Below, piece by piece: positions 9,015-15,381 of a DNA stretch of 24,428 nucleotides. Position 1 is the first letter of the stretch; the number at the start of each line of letters is the position of its first letter. The notes under the pieces are model-generated. The model saw only the letters and a list, made by a program, of their open reading frames with translations, made no database searches and was not told where the DNA came from. Location of the stretch: the NCBI GenBank assembly GCA_016210295.1, contig JACQUM010000111.1:1-24428 (forward strand). The letters run 5' to 3'. A program made the position numbers and the translations under genes. Source of the stretch: Chloroflexota bacterium. GTDB lineage: Bacteria > Chloroflexota > Dehalococcoidia > UBA6926 > JACQUM01.

Positions 9015-9974
9015 ATGGGCAAGCTAGATGGACTGACGGCTATTGTGACCGGCGCGGCCCACGGCATGGGCAAGGCCACGGCAGAACGGTTCGGGAAAGA
9101 AGGGGCCAAGGTCGTTGTCGCCGACTTCAACGTCACCGTCGAAGGCCAGCCCCTGACCACCAACCCTGGCCAGGAGACTGTGGACGCGATCAAAAAGGCC
9201 GGCGGCGAGGCCACCTTCAGCCATGTGGACGTCTCCAGCTACGCCTCGGCGGAGAAGACCGTCGCCCAAGCCATCGAGAAGTACGGCAAGGTGGACATCC
9301 TCATCAACGTGGCGGGCAACCTCCGAGAGCGCATGATCTTCAACATGTCCGAGGAGGAGTGGGACGCGGTCATCGGGGTACACTTGAAGGGCACCTTCAA
9401 CATGACCAAGTTCGCCAGCATCCACTGGCGACAGCGTAGGGAGTACGGCCGTGTTACGAGCTTCACCTCGCCCGCTTTCCTGGGCGGCTCGGGGCAGGTG
9501 AACTACTGCGCGGCGAAGGGGGGTATCGTGAGCCTGATGCGAGCCTGCTCCGCAGAGCTGGTGCGCTACAACGTCACCGCCAATGCCTTCGCCCCCAACG
9601 GCATGTGGACCAGGATGACTGACCGTGGCCTGGCCCAGCAGGAGGCGCAGAAGAGAGGTGAGCCGCCTCGGAGCACCATCGCCGCGGGAACCTACGGCGA
9701 CCCCGCCAACGTGCCCCCGCTTCTGGCCTACCTGTCCAGTCCCCAGGCGGCCAACGTCTCCGGCCACGTCTTCCACGGCGAAGGCTTCCCTCCCAACGGC
9801 TTCCGCTACTCCGTCTACAGCAAGGAACGAGAGATCCGCACCATCCACAGCGTGGTCCCCTGGGACATCGACAAGCTGTTCGAGATCTTCCCGCTCACCC
9901 TCGGACGGGGCTTGCAGCTTCCCATGGGCGTCACTTCTGAAGACCGGCGCCAGGGCGTCCAGCCGCAGCGCTAG
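9015..9974 (+). CDS. SDR, MFE-2/(3R)-hydroxyacyl-CoA dehydrogenase-like, copy 1
   Basis: A 319-residue classical-type SDR. Cofactor motif TGAAHGMG at 12-19; Asp37 after the second strand indicates NAD(H); NVAG at 98-101; active-site segment SFTSPAF at 149-155 followed by Tyr164 and Lys168 (YCAAK). The tetrad Asn position reads VHLKGTFN, a His there as in the SDR domain of peroxisomal MFE-2/HSD17B4, and NLRERMIFN matches the LRD block of that group, as does the insert after the second strand. A C-terminal extension of about 60 residues lies beyond the normal SDR core. Likely a hydroxyacyl-CoA or hydroxysteroid-like oxidoreductase. The ATG follows GGGAGGGAGAGGC. The second copy starts 23 bases downstream. 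Confidence 0.9.
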   Translation: MGKLDGLTAIVTGAAHGMGKATAERFGKEGAKVVVADFNVTVEGQPLTTNPGQETVDAIKKAGGEATFSHVDVSSYASAEKTVAQAIEKYGKVDILINVAGNLRERMIFNMSEEEWDAVIGVHLKGTFNMTKFASIHWRQRREYGRVTSFTSPAFLGGSGQVNYCAAKGGIVSLMRACSAELVRYNVTANAFAPNGMWTRMTDRGLAQQEAQKRGEPPRSTIAAGTYGDPANVPPLLAYLSSPQAANVSGHVFHGEGFPPNGFRYSVYSKEREIRTIHSVVPWDIDKLFEIFPLTLGRGLQLPMGVTSEDRRQGVQPQR

Positions 9975-9997
9975 ACTCCATCGAACGAGGTACATAG

Positions 9998-10960
9998 ATG
10001 GGCAAGCTGGATGGACTGACGGCTATCGTGACGGGCTCGGCCCACGGCATGGGCAAGGCCACCGCTCTGCGCTTCGGCAAAGAGGGGGCCAAGGTCGTCG
10101 CCGCCGACTTCAACGTGTCGGTGGAGGGCCAACCCTTGCAGTCCAACCCCGGCCAGGAGACCGTGGACGCGATCAAAAAGGCCGGTGGCGAGGCCACTTT
10201 CATCCACACCGACGTCTCCAGCTACGCCTCGGCGGAGAAGACCGTCGCCCAGACCATCGAGAAGTACGGCAAGCTGGACATCGTCATCAACGTGGCGGGG
10301 AACCTCCGGGAGCGGATGCTCTTCAACATGTCCGAGGAGGAATGGGACGCGGTCATTGGGGTGCACCTGAAGGGTGCCTTCAACATGACCAAGTTCGCCG
10401 GCATCCACTGGCGGCAGAGACGCGAATACGGCCGGGTGGTGAGCTTCACCTCCCCCGCCTGGCTGGGCGTCCCCGGCCAGGTGAATTACTGCGCGGCGAA
10501 GGGGGGCATCGTGAGCCTGATGCGGGCCTGTGCAGTAGAGCTGGTGCGCTACAATGTCACCGCTAACACCTTCGCCCCCAACAACCTCTGGACCCGAATG
10601 ACGGACCGAGGCCTGGCCCAGCAGGAGGCGATCAAGCGAGGCGAGCCACCCCGGAGCACCATCGCCGCGGGAACATACGGCGACTCGGCCAACGTGGCCC
10701 CGTTGCTGGTCTATCTCGCCAGCCCCCAGGCCAACTACGTCACAGGCCACGTCTTCCACGGCGAGGGCTCCGAGCCCAACACCTTCCGCTATTCGCTCTA
10801 CAGCAAGCCGGAGGAGGTCAACACCGTCTATACGACCGTACCCATCAACATCGACTGGCTGTTCTCGGTCTTTCCCGAGACACTGGGAAAAGGAATGGAG
10901 CTTCCAGCAGGCAGCTCGGCGGAGCAGAGCCGCGCCGGCCAGGGGCCTCGCTTCTTCTAG
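9998..10960 (+). CDS. SDR, MFE-2/(3R)-hydroxyacyl-CoA dehydrogenase-like, copy 2
   Basis: A 320-residue paralogue of the gene before it, with the same motifs: TGSAHGMG at 12-19, Asp37, NVAG, SFTSPAW then YCAAK. By eye it differs at roughly 31 of the first 258 positions, whereas the C-terminal 60 residues are only about half identical. The tandem arrangement (GAGG Shine-Dalgarno, 23-base gap, no separate promoter seen) implies one transcript and possibly a heteromeric enzyme or divided substrate range. The gene is closed by a stem-loop over its stop codon and then an intrinsic terminator. Confidence 0.9.
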   Translation: MGKLDGLTAIVTGSAHGMGKATALRFGKEGAKVVAADFNVSVEGQPLQSNPGQETVDAIKKAGGEATFIHTDVSSYASAEKTVAQTIEKYGKLDIVINVAGNLRERMLFNMSEEEWDAVIGVHLKGAFNMTKFAGIHWRQRREYGRVVSFTSPAWLGVPGQVNYCAAKGGIVSLMRACAVELVRYNVTANTFAPNNLWTRMTDRGLAQQEAIKRGEPPRSTIAAGTYGDSANVAPLLVYLASPQANYVTGHVFHGEGSEPNTFRYSLYSKPEEVNTVYTTVPINIDWLFSVFPETLGKGMELPAGSSAEQSRAGQGPRFF

Positions 10961-10980
10961 GGCGGCTTTCCCCTAGAAGA
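10953..10980 (+). repeat. Stem-loop spanning the SDR copy 2 stop codon
   Basis: TCTTCTAGGG and CCCTAGAAGA form a 10-bp perfect stem with an 8-base loop; the TAG stop lies in the left arm. It sits immediately before a second, terminator-type hairpin. Confidence 0.55.
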
Positions 10981-10984
10981 GGAG

Positions 10985-11022
10985 GGGGCTGGAGCACACG
11001 AGTCTCCGGCTCCTTTGTTTTT
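10985..11022 (+). terminator. Rho-independent terminator of the SDR pair
   Basis: GGGGCTGGAG (10985-10994) pairs with CTCCGGCTCC (11004-11013), a 10-bp stem with G-U pairs and a 9-base loop, followed by TTTGTTTTT (11014-11022). Confidence 0.8.
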
Positions 11023-11061
11023 GGGTCTGGAACTCTCGCTCTACCGAGAGAATCCTCTTTC

Positions 11062-11216
11062 CTAGCAGGTTGCTGAAAAACCCTTCGACTTTCCCTCTGT
11101 CCCCCTTCCCGGCCAGGAAGGGGGGTGGAAGTTTTACATCTGGGGGACACCCCCAGACCCCGTGCAGAGTCCCGCGAGTCTGGACTCTGCACTCCCCTTT
11201 TTCAACACCCTACTAG
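11062..11216. mobile_element. MITE-like element with inverted ends and three hairpins
   Basis: Imperfect terminal inverted repeats CAGGTTGCTGAAAAA (11066-11080) and, read from the other strand, TAGGGTGTTGAAAAA (11198-11212) differ at three positions and are each flanked by CTAG, a candidate 4-bp target duplication. Inside are three stem-loops: CCCCCTTCC/GGAAGGGGG (11101-11124), TCTGGGGG/CCCCCAGA with a 3-base loop (11139-11157), and an 11-bp stem GTGCAGAGTCC/GGACTCTGCAC (11162-11192). There is no transposase ORF, so it would be non-autonomous. It is the main content of the 378-base gap between the SDR pair and the next MFS gene. Confidence 0.6.
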
Positions 11217-11301
11217 AGCCATCCTCTCGCAATTCCGAGCGGACGCGAAGAACCTGGCCCCTCCCTCAGGTCACGCCGACAGGCATCGTGAGGCCAGATA
11301 C

Positions 11302-11310
11302 TGGTATAAT
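11302..11310 (+). promoter_or_regulatory. Extended -10 promoter for the second MFS gene
   Basis: TGGTATAAT is a perfect extended -10 (TGn plus TATAAT at 11305-11310), 28 bases before the GTG start. No good -35 is present, which extended -10 promoters can tolerate. Confidence 0.6.
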
Positions 11311-11338
11311 TGGCGCAGCGCAAAGTCAGGCGTGAGAA

Positions 11339-12595
11339 GTGTCCACCACTCGGCCAGAGTTCAAGGCTGTCCACTACGTAACCATCAGCGCCTACGCCTT
11401 CGCCCTCTCCAGCCTGTGGAACGGCCTTCACGCCGTTCTCCTGCCTGCAATCTTGCTGGGGCTTGTGGCGGATACGCAGAAGAACACGTACCTCGGCCTG
11501 CTGACCTTTACAGGGCTGACTGTGGCCGCATTCGCACAGCCCGTGTTCGGGGCGATCAGTGACGGCTCGCGGCTCTCTTGGGGACGCCGGAGGCCCTTCA
11601 TCCTCCTCGGCGCCCTCCTCGCTCTTCCCTTCCTGGGTGGCCTGGGATTCTCCTCTAGCTTCGCTCTGCTCTTCGTGTTTTATCTCCTCCTTCAACTCGC
11701 CTCGAACTTCGCCCAGGCCCCCTATCAGGCGCTCATTCCCGACCTCGTCCCCGAGCGCCGTCGCGGGCTCGCCTCAGGGGCCAAGAACCTGGCGGAGATC
11801 GTCGCCCTGATTTCTGTCGTCCTGGTGCTCGGTCAGCTTGCCGATCGGTTCCTGACCACGAAAAGTCCCCTCTGGCTCGGGGCCGCCCTCGGCTCTCAAG
11901 GTTTCGTCCTTCTCCTCGCCCTGCTCATCACCCAGATCGGCGTTCCGGAGAGACCGTTTCTCGGCTCCGTGGCCACGTCCGCAGCCAGCAGGCTTGTAGA
12001 GGGACTGAAGGCCCTCCGGGGCCAAGGTGCGCCCCTGGGATGGTTCCTTCTCTCTCGCTTTTTCTTCCTCATGCCCATCACGGCGGTCCAGACGTTTGCC
12101 TTCTACTTCATGCAGGACGTCATTGGCGTGCCGGACCCGGCCTCAGCCACTGCCACTCTCGTCGCCACCATCGCCATCGCCATCCTGTTGTTCGTCTTCC
12201 CTGCGGGTTTCCTAAGTGACCGCCTGGGTCGCAAGCCCATGATCCTGAGCGCGGGAGTCATAGGAGCCCTGGGCTCCGTCCTCCTCATCTTTGCCCAGAG
12301 CTACGAGCAGACCCTGCTGTTTGGAAGCCTCCTCGGCGTCAGCATCGGCCTTTTTCTCTCCTCCAACTGGGCCCTGGCCACAGACTTGGCGATGGGGACG
12401 GAGGCAGCGATGTACCTGGGGCTGACCAACCTGGCCACCGCAGGAGGAGGAGCGGCAGCCCGCCTGAATGGGCCCCTCATTGACATGGTGAACGCCCAGA
12501 GCTTCGGGGCCGGCTACGACATCCTCTTCATCATCTGCGCCAGCTCCTTCCTCTTCGGAAGCGCCACCATCTTGCGGGTGCGAGGCTCTCGGTAG
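11339..12595 (+). CDS. MFS transporter, SLC45/GPH sugar-symporter-like
   Basis: A 418-residue membrane protein with about 12 hydrophobic segments. The loop after TM2 reads GAISDGSRLSWGRRRPFIL, the form of motif A found in SLC45 and GPH-type sucrose/sugar symporters, and AQAPYQALIPDLVPERRRG follows TM4, another signature of that group. The second half repeats the motif as FPAGFLSDRLGRKPMIL. The start is a GTG with only a weak Shine-Dalgarno (GTGAGAA); no better in-frame start is seen. A glycoside or related solute is the likely cargo, unproven. It converges on the four-TM gene across 45 bases with no visible terminator. Confidence 0.87.
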   Translation: MSTTRPEFKAVHYVTISAYAFALSSLWNGLHAVLLPAILLGLVADTQKNTYLGLLTFTGLTVAAFAQPVFGAISDGSRLSWGRRRPFILLGALLALPFLGGLGFSSSFALLFVFYLLLQLASNFAQAPYQALIPDLVPERRRGLASGAKNLAEIVALISVVLVLGQLADRFLTTKSPLWLGAALGSQGFVLLLALLITQIGVPERPFLGSVATSAASRLVEGLKALRGQGAPLGWFLLSRFFFLMPITAVQTFAFYFMQDVIGVPDPASATATLVATIAIAILLFVFPAGFLSDRLGRKPMILSAGVIGALGSVLLIFAQSYEQTLLFGSLLGVSIGLFLSSNWALATDLAMGTEAAMYLGLTNLATAGGGAAARLNGPLIDMVNAQSFGAGYDILFIICASSFLFGSATILRVRGSR

Positions 12596-12640
12596 AAGAG
12601 TTCCAGCCCCAGCCCTACCGAAGGCCAGAGGAGACCGCGC

Positions 12641-13051
12641 TTACGAGGCGAGCCACGGGAAGACCCACCCAAAGAGGAGCAGGAAGCTGACCACGATGCC
12701 GAGGACCGGGAGTCGCCCCCACCGCCAGAGCGTCCCGAGGGGAATAGCCCCAGCGGCGGCAAGGCCAAGGACGAACAGGGTGAAGGCCTGATTCGGACTG
12801 CCGAGGCCCCCGCCAGGCACCGTGTCCTCCAGGAGAAGATACACGGCTCCCAGCACGAGACCCACGACCCCCCAGCCCAGAAAGGCGAGACCGAAAGCCG
12901 GGATAACGATCTGAAGCGGGGTTGTCTCACGAGAAATCTGGCGCAAGAGACCCGGCCTCTCGCGGGCGAGCCTGGGGAGCATGAGGGACATGAGGCCGAC
13001 GAAGCTTCCCCCCATGAGCCAGCCACAGAGGACGCCGAAGACCAGGGGCAC
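12641..13051 (-). CDS. Hypothetical four-TM membrane protein
   Basis: A 136-residue protein, not assigned to a family. Four hydrophobic segments are evident: about 3-25, 48-74, 87-108 and 113-134. A short basic loop (RLARERPGLLRQISRET) follows TM1, suggesting that this loop is cytosolic. It starts with a GTG directly after the ispE TAG, with GAGG a few bases upstream inside ispE, so it is the last gene of the rsmA-ispE transcript and probably translationally coupled. Function unknown. Confidence 0.7.
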   Translation of the reverse strand: MPLVFGVLCGWLMGGSFVGLMSLMLPRLARERPGLLRQISRETTPLQIVIPAFGLAFLGWGVVGLVLGAVYLLLEDTVPGGGLGSPNQAFTLFVLGLAAAGAIPLGTLWRWGRLPVLGIVVSFLLLFGWVFPWLAS

Positions 13052-13930
13052 CTAGAGGACCTCGATGGGCCACGGGGCAGGCACCGCCACCAGGACCCGG
13101 TGGCCCTTCTCCCTGAGCCTTCGAGCCGCGACCTCCGCCAGGCCCGGGCCCTCCAGAATGGAAAAGATGGCTGGGCCGGAGCCGGCGAGCCGGACGTCCC
13201 CCGAGCCCACCTGAGAGATGAACTCCTGCCACGGGCCCTGAATCCCTGGGAAGGCCTGGAGGGCTACATCCTCAAAGACGTTGTGGACGCCCGGGTCTCG
13301 CAGAAGTTCATGCCACGCCGCCCTGGCGCGCAGTCGCTCCTCCCAGCGGCGGGACCAGGTGCCATCCGAATAGTGCGCCTTGGAAAGCATCCCGTAGAGC
13401 GTCTCCGTCTTTCTTTCCATCTCGATGGGAGGAAAGAGGGCGAGGATCCAGGCCGCGGCAGGACTCGGCAAAGGCGTCACCTTCTCGCCGCGGCCGGTGG
13501 CCAGCGCCGTTCCCGAGGAGTTGAGGAAGAAGGGCACGTCCGACCCCAGCCGGGCGCCCATCTGAGCCAACTGCTCCGCAGTGAGCTCTAGGCGCCACAG
13601 ACGGTTCAACGCGATCAGGACTGCGGCGGCGTCCGCGCTCCCGCCCCCCAGCCCCGCACCGATGGGTATCTGTTTCCTCAGCCGGATGTGGGCCCCCTGT
13701 CGGGTCCTTGTCTCGTGGCGAAGCAAGAAGGCAGCCTGGTAAGCGAGGTTGTCCTCCTGGGGAATGGAGGACACCGAGCACTCCAGGGTCAGGCCGCGGG
13801 CCTCCTCAATGGTTAGCTCGTCACAGAGAGAGATGGCCTGAAGGACCGTAGAGACCTCATGATAGCCGTCGGAACGTCGGCGCAGGACCTCCAGACATAG
13901 ATTCACCTTGCCGTAGGCGCGGACTTCCAT
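13052..13930 (-). CDS. ispE: 4-diphosphocytidyl-2-C-methyl-D-erythritol kinase
   Basis: GHMP kinase of the MEP (non-mevalonate) isoprenoid pathway; phosphorylates the 2-hydroxyl of CDP-methylerythritol with ATP. The ATP-binding glycine-rich motif PIGAGLGGGSADAAAVL is at 89-105. Lys8 (AYGKVN) and Asp131 (GSDVPFF) correspond to the catalytic pair known in this family. Length 292 aa is normal. The start is the ATG at 13930, which shares one base with the rsmA TGA stop; an in-frame extension to 13984 is rejected because the conserved AYGKVNLCLEV should lie at the N-terminus. The rsmA-ispE order is common in bacteria. Confidence 0.96.
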   Translation of the reverse strand: MEVRAYGKVNLCLEVLRRRSDGYHEVSTVLQAISLCDELTIEEARGLTLECSVSSIPQEDNLAYQAAFLLRHETRTRQGAHIRLRKQIPIGAGLGGGSADAAAVLIALNRLWRLELTAEQLAQMGARLGSDVPFFLNSSGTALATGRGEKVTPLPSPAAAWILALFPPIEMERKTETLYGMLSKAHYSDGTWSRRWEERLRARAAWHELLRDPGVHNVFEDVALQAFPGIQGPWQEFISQVGSGDVRLAGSGPAIFSILEGPGLAEVAARRLREKGHRVLVAVPAPWPIEVL

Positions 13931-14829
13931 CACGATGCTGCCTCCTGGTCTTGGACCGGCACCTGGCGTGCGAGCCTCTCCCATTCCTCGACGGAAAGGG
14001 TCTCCGCTCGGCGCCGCGAGTCGATCTCCGCCGCCTCCAGAAAAGAATGGGCGTCCCCTCCGGTGACGCGGAGGCCCTGGGCGAGGGAGTTACGGACCTG
14101 TTTCCTCGGCGCGGAAAAACCCGCGCGGGCTACAAAGAAGAATTGGGGCAAGAGGGCCTGCTCTACCCGAGGCTGGGGATAGACATCAATCAGGACGATC
14201 GCCGATTCGACCTTCGGCGGGGGAAGGAAGGCCCCCGGCGGCACGTGCCGCACCAGGCTCGGACGGCCGTAGACCTGGACGGAGAGGGCAAGGAGACCGA
14301 AAGAGCCAGGGTGCGCCGTCATCTCCCGCGCCACCTCTCGCTGCACCATGACCACCATCCTGCGCGGCCGGTGCGCCGCTTCCAGGAACCGCCGGACGAC
14401 GGCGGAGGCGATGAAGTACGGCAAATTGGCTACTACCTTGTAATCAGCATCGCCGGTGAGGTCCTCCGGCCTCCTCTCCAGGATGTCGCCATGGACGACG
14501 GTGACGTTGGGGAGGTCTCGCAGCTCCACCTGCAGCAGAGCCACCATCCTCTCATCGAGCTCCACGGCCACGACCCGGCCTGCAGCCTCCGCCAGTCGCC
14601 GGGTCAGGAGACCCAAACCCGGCCCCACCTCCACCACCACATCTTTGGGGGAGAGGTCGGCAGCCTGGACAGCGGCGCGGAGGGCACCCTCGCTCACCAG
14701 GAAGTGCTGGCCCAAGCCCTTTCGCGGAGAGAGGCCGTAGCGGGTAAGAAGGCCCATCACCTGACGGCGCAACAAGCGCTCTGAAGGGCCTGACGCCCCG
14801 CTAAGTCCCTCGGCTACGAGTGTTCGCAT
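13930..14829 (-). CDS. rsmA: 16S rRNA (adenine(1518)-N6/adenine(1519)-N6)-dimethyltransferase
   Basis: RsmA/KsgA dimethylates two adjacent adenines in the 3' terminal helix of 16S rRNA using SAM. Motifs with the chosen start: GLGQHFL at 38-44, VEVGPGLGLLT at 66-76 (SAM binding), VAVELDERM, NLPYFI at 135-140 (the catalytic NLPY) and PPGAFLPPPKVESA. The frame runs to a GTG at 14871, but that would lie within the SRP RNA, whose 3' end is near 14845. The ATG at 14829 is therefore preferred, with ATG 14757 (MGLLTRYG) as the alternative; neither has a clear Shine-Dalgarno. It overlaps ispE by one base. Confidence 0.94.
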   Translation of the reverse strand: MRTLVAEGLSGASGPSERLLRRQVMGLLTRYGLSPRKGLGQHFLVSEGALRAAVQAADLSPKDVVVEVGPGLGLLTRRLAEAAGRVVAVELDERMVALLQVELRDLPNVTVVHGDILERRPEDLTGDADYKVVANLPYFIASAVVRRFLEAAHRPRRMVVMVQREVAREMTAHPGSFGLLALSVQVYGRPSLVRHVPPGAFLPPPKVESAIVLIDVYPQPRVEQALLPQFFFVARAGFSAPRKQVRNSLAQGLRVTGGDAHSFLEAAEIDSRRRAETLSVEEWERLARQVPVQDQEAAS

Positions 14830-14844
14830 AAGAAGAGGAGGAGA

Positions 14845-15113
14845 CCGTGCACCCGCCTTCGATCCTACCACCGACGAGGCATCTCTCCCAGCGGCTCAGG
14901 CCCGGCACTCCTGCGGCACCCGAAGGTATCCCCTAACCGTTGCTTCCTTCCAGACCTGGCGGGGTTCGGAGGCCTTCGTCGCACAGGACCCGACCATCAA
15001 CACCGCGCAGAGAGACAACCCACGTCAGGAGCGCGGACCTCGGAGCGGGAGTTCGACCCCGCTGGAGCGGATTGCGGGTACAGGGCACCGCTATCTCCCC
15101 GTCTAGCACGGCC
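14845..15113 (-). ncRNA. ffs: Signal recognition particle RNA, large bacterial type (with Alu domain)
   Basis: On the - strand the S-domain core AGGTCTGGAAGGAAGCAAC is present with its flanking helix arms (CGAAGG/CCTTCG, CCTG/CAGG, CCCC/GGGG). Upstream of it is the 5' Alu-domain block GATAGCGGTGCCCTGTACCC, GCAATCCGCTC and GGGGTCGAAC, which matches the layout of the Bacillus 6S/scRNA type as remembered. The ends CCGTGC and GCACGG close the RNA, giving about 267-269 nt. The end positions are good to a few bases. It scaffolds Ffh for cotranslational membrane targeting. Confidence 0.92.
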
Positions 15114-15120
15114 CCTTGTC

Positions 15121-15149
15121 ATAGTAGACGTGCCCAAGAGAGGTGTCAA
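15121..15149 (-). promoter_or_regulatory. Sigma70-type promoter of the SRP RNA
   Basis: On the - strand, TTGACA (15149-15144), a 17-base spacer and TACTAT (15126-15121), with the RNA 5' end 7-10 bases downstream. It is the strongest promoter match in the window and may also drive rsmA-ispE, since no T-run terminator separates the RNA from rsmA. Confidence 0.8.
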
Positions 15150-15171
15150 CGAAAGGAGAAGGGTGTATAAT
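15143..15171 (+). promoter_or_regulatory. Divergent promoter for the 18-codon ORF
   Basis: GTGTCA (15143-15148, 4 of 6 match to TTGACA), a 17-base spacer and a perfect TATAAT (15166-15171). Its -35 overlaps the -35 of the SRP RNA promoter on the other strand, so the two may compete for polymerase. Confidence 0.55.
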
Positions 15172-15207
15172 CCCATCAAGTCTCGACGGAAAGGAGGTGA
15201 TGCCCGC

Positions 15208-15264
15208 ATGAACTTACCCCAACAGCGCGGGCCCACCCTCCTGAGTGAGGTGGGTCCGAGCTAG
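15208..15264 (+). CDS. 18-residue small ORF with perfect Shine-Dalgarno
   Basis: Encodes MNLPQQRGPTLLSEVGPS. The evidence for expression is unusually complete: a TATAAT at 15166-15171, a 12-base AAAGGAGGTGAT (15190-15201) fully complementary to the usual 3' end of 16S rRNA, an ATG ten bases after GGAGG, and a strong terminator beginning right after the stop. A stem-loop of GGGCCCACC (15229-15237) with GGTGGGTCC (15249-15257) lies within the ORF. A three-codon ORF (ATG CCC GCA TGA, from 15200) overlaps its start. No family is recognised. It could be a peptide gene, a leader peptide affecting downstream galU, or a ribosome-binding RNA. Confidence 0.5.
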   Translation: MNLPQQRGPTLLSEVGPS

Positions 15265-15302
15265 TCGAGCGCCGGGTGCCGCCATCCGGCGCTCGGCTTT
15301 TT
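15265..15302 (+). terminator. Strong intrinsic terminator after the small ORF
   Basis: CGAGCGCCGG (15266-15275) pairs perfectly with CCGGCGCTCG (15286-15295), loop 10 bases, followed by GC and TTTTT (15298-15302). It ends the micro-transcript before galU. Confidence 0.88.
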
Positions 15303-15363
15303 GGCCCCCTCTTCGTTTCGGGACCCCCTGGCATGGAGCCCTCGACTCGCGCGCAGAGTCCCA

Positions 15364-15372
15364 TGCTACAAT
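15364..15372 (+). promoter_or_regulatory. Extended -10 promoter at the galU start
   Basis: TGCTACAAT is an extended -10 (TGn, TACAAT at 15367-15372) ending nine bases before the galU ATG. Transcription would start within about 0-3 bases of the ATG, and no Shine-Dalgarno is present, so galU is probably leaderless. Confidence 0.55.
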
Positions 15373-15381
15373 GGGCGCGCC

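Noticed and set aside
9024..9995. Long - strand frames opposite both SDR genes (also 9971-10759)
   Set aside because: They mirror each other because the SDR genes are duplicates; the composition is Asp/Gly/Val/His-rich shadow sequence without a family or Shine-Dalgarno.
13951..14784. A 277-codon + strand frame opposite rsmA
   Set aside because: Antisense shadow of a well-supported gene; no domain.
14830..14871. rsmA start at the GTG at 14871
   Set aside because: It would place the start inside the 3' part of the SRP RNA; ATG 14829 or 14757 fits better.
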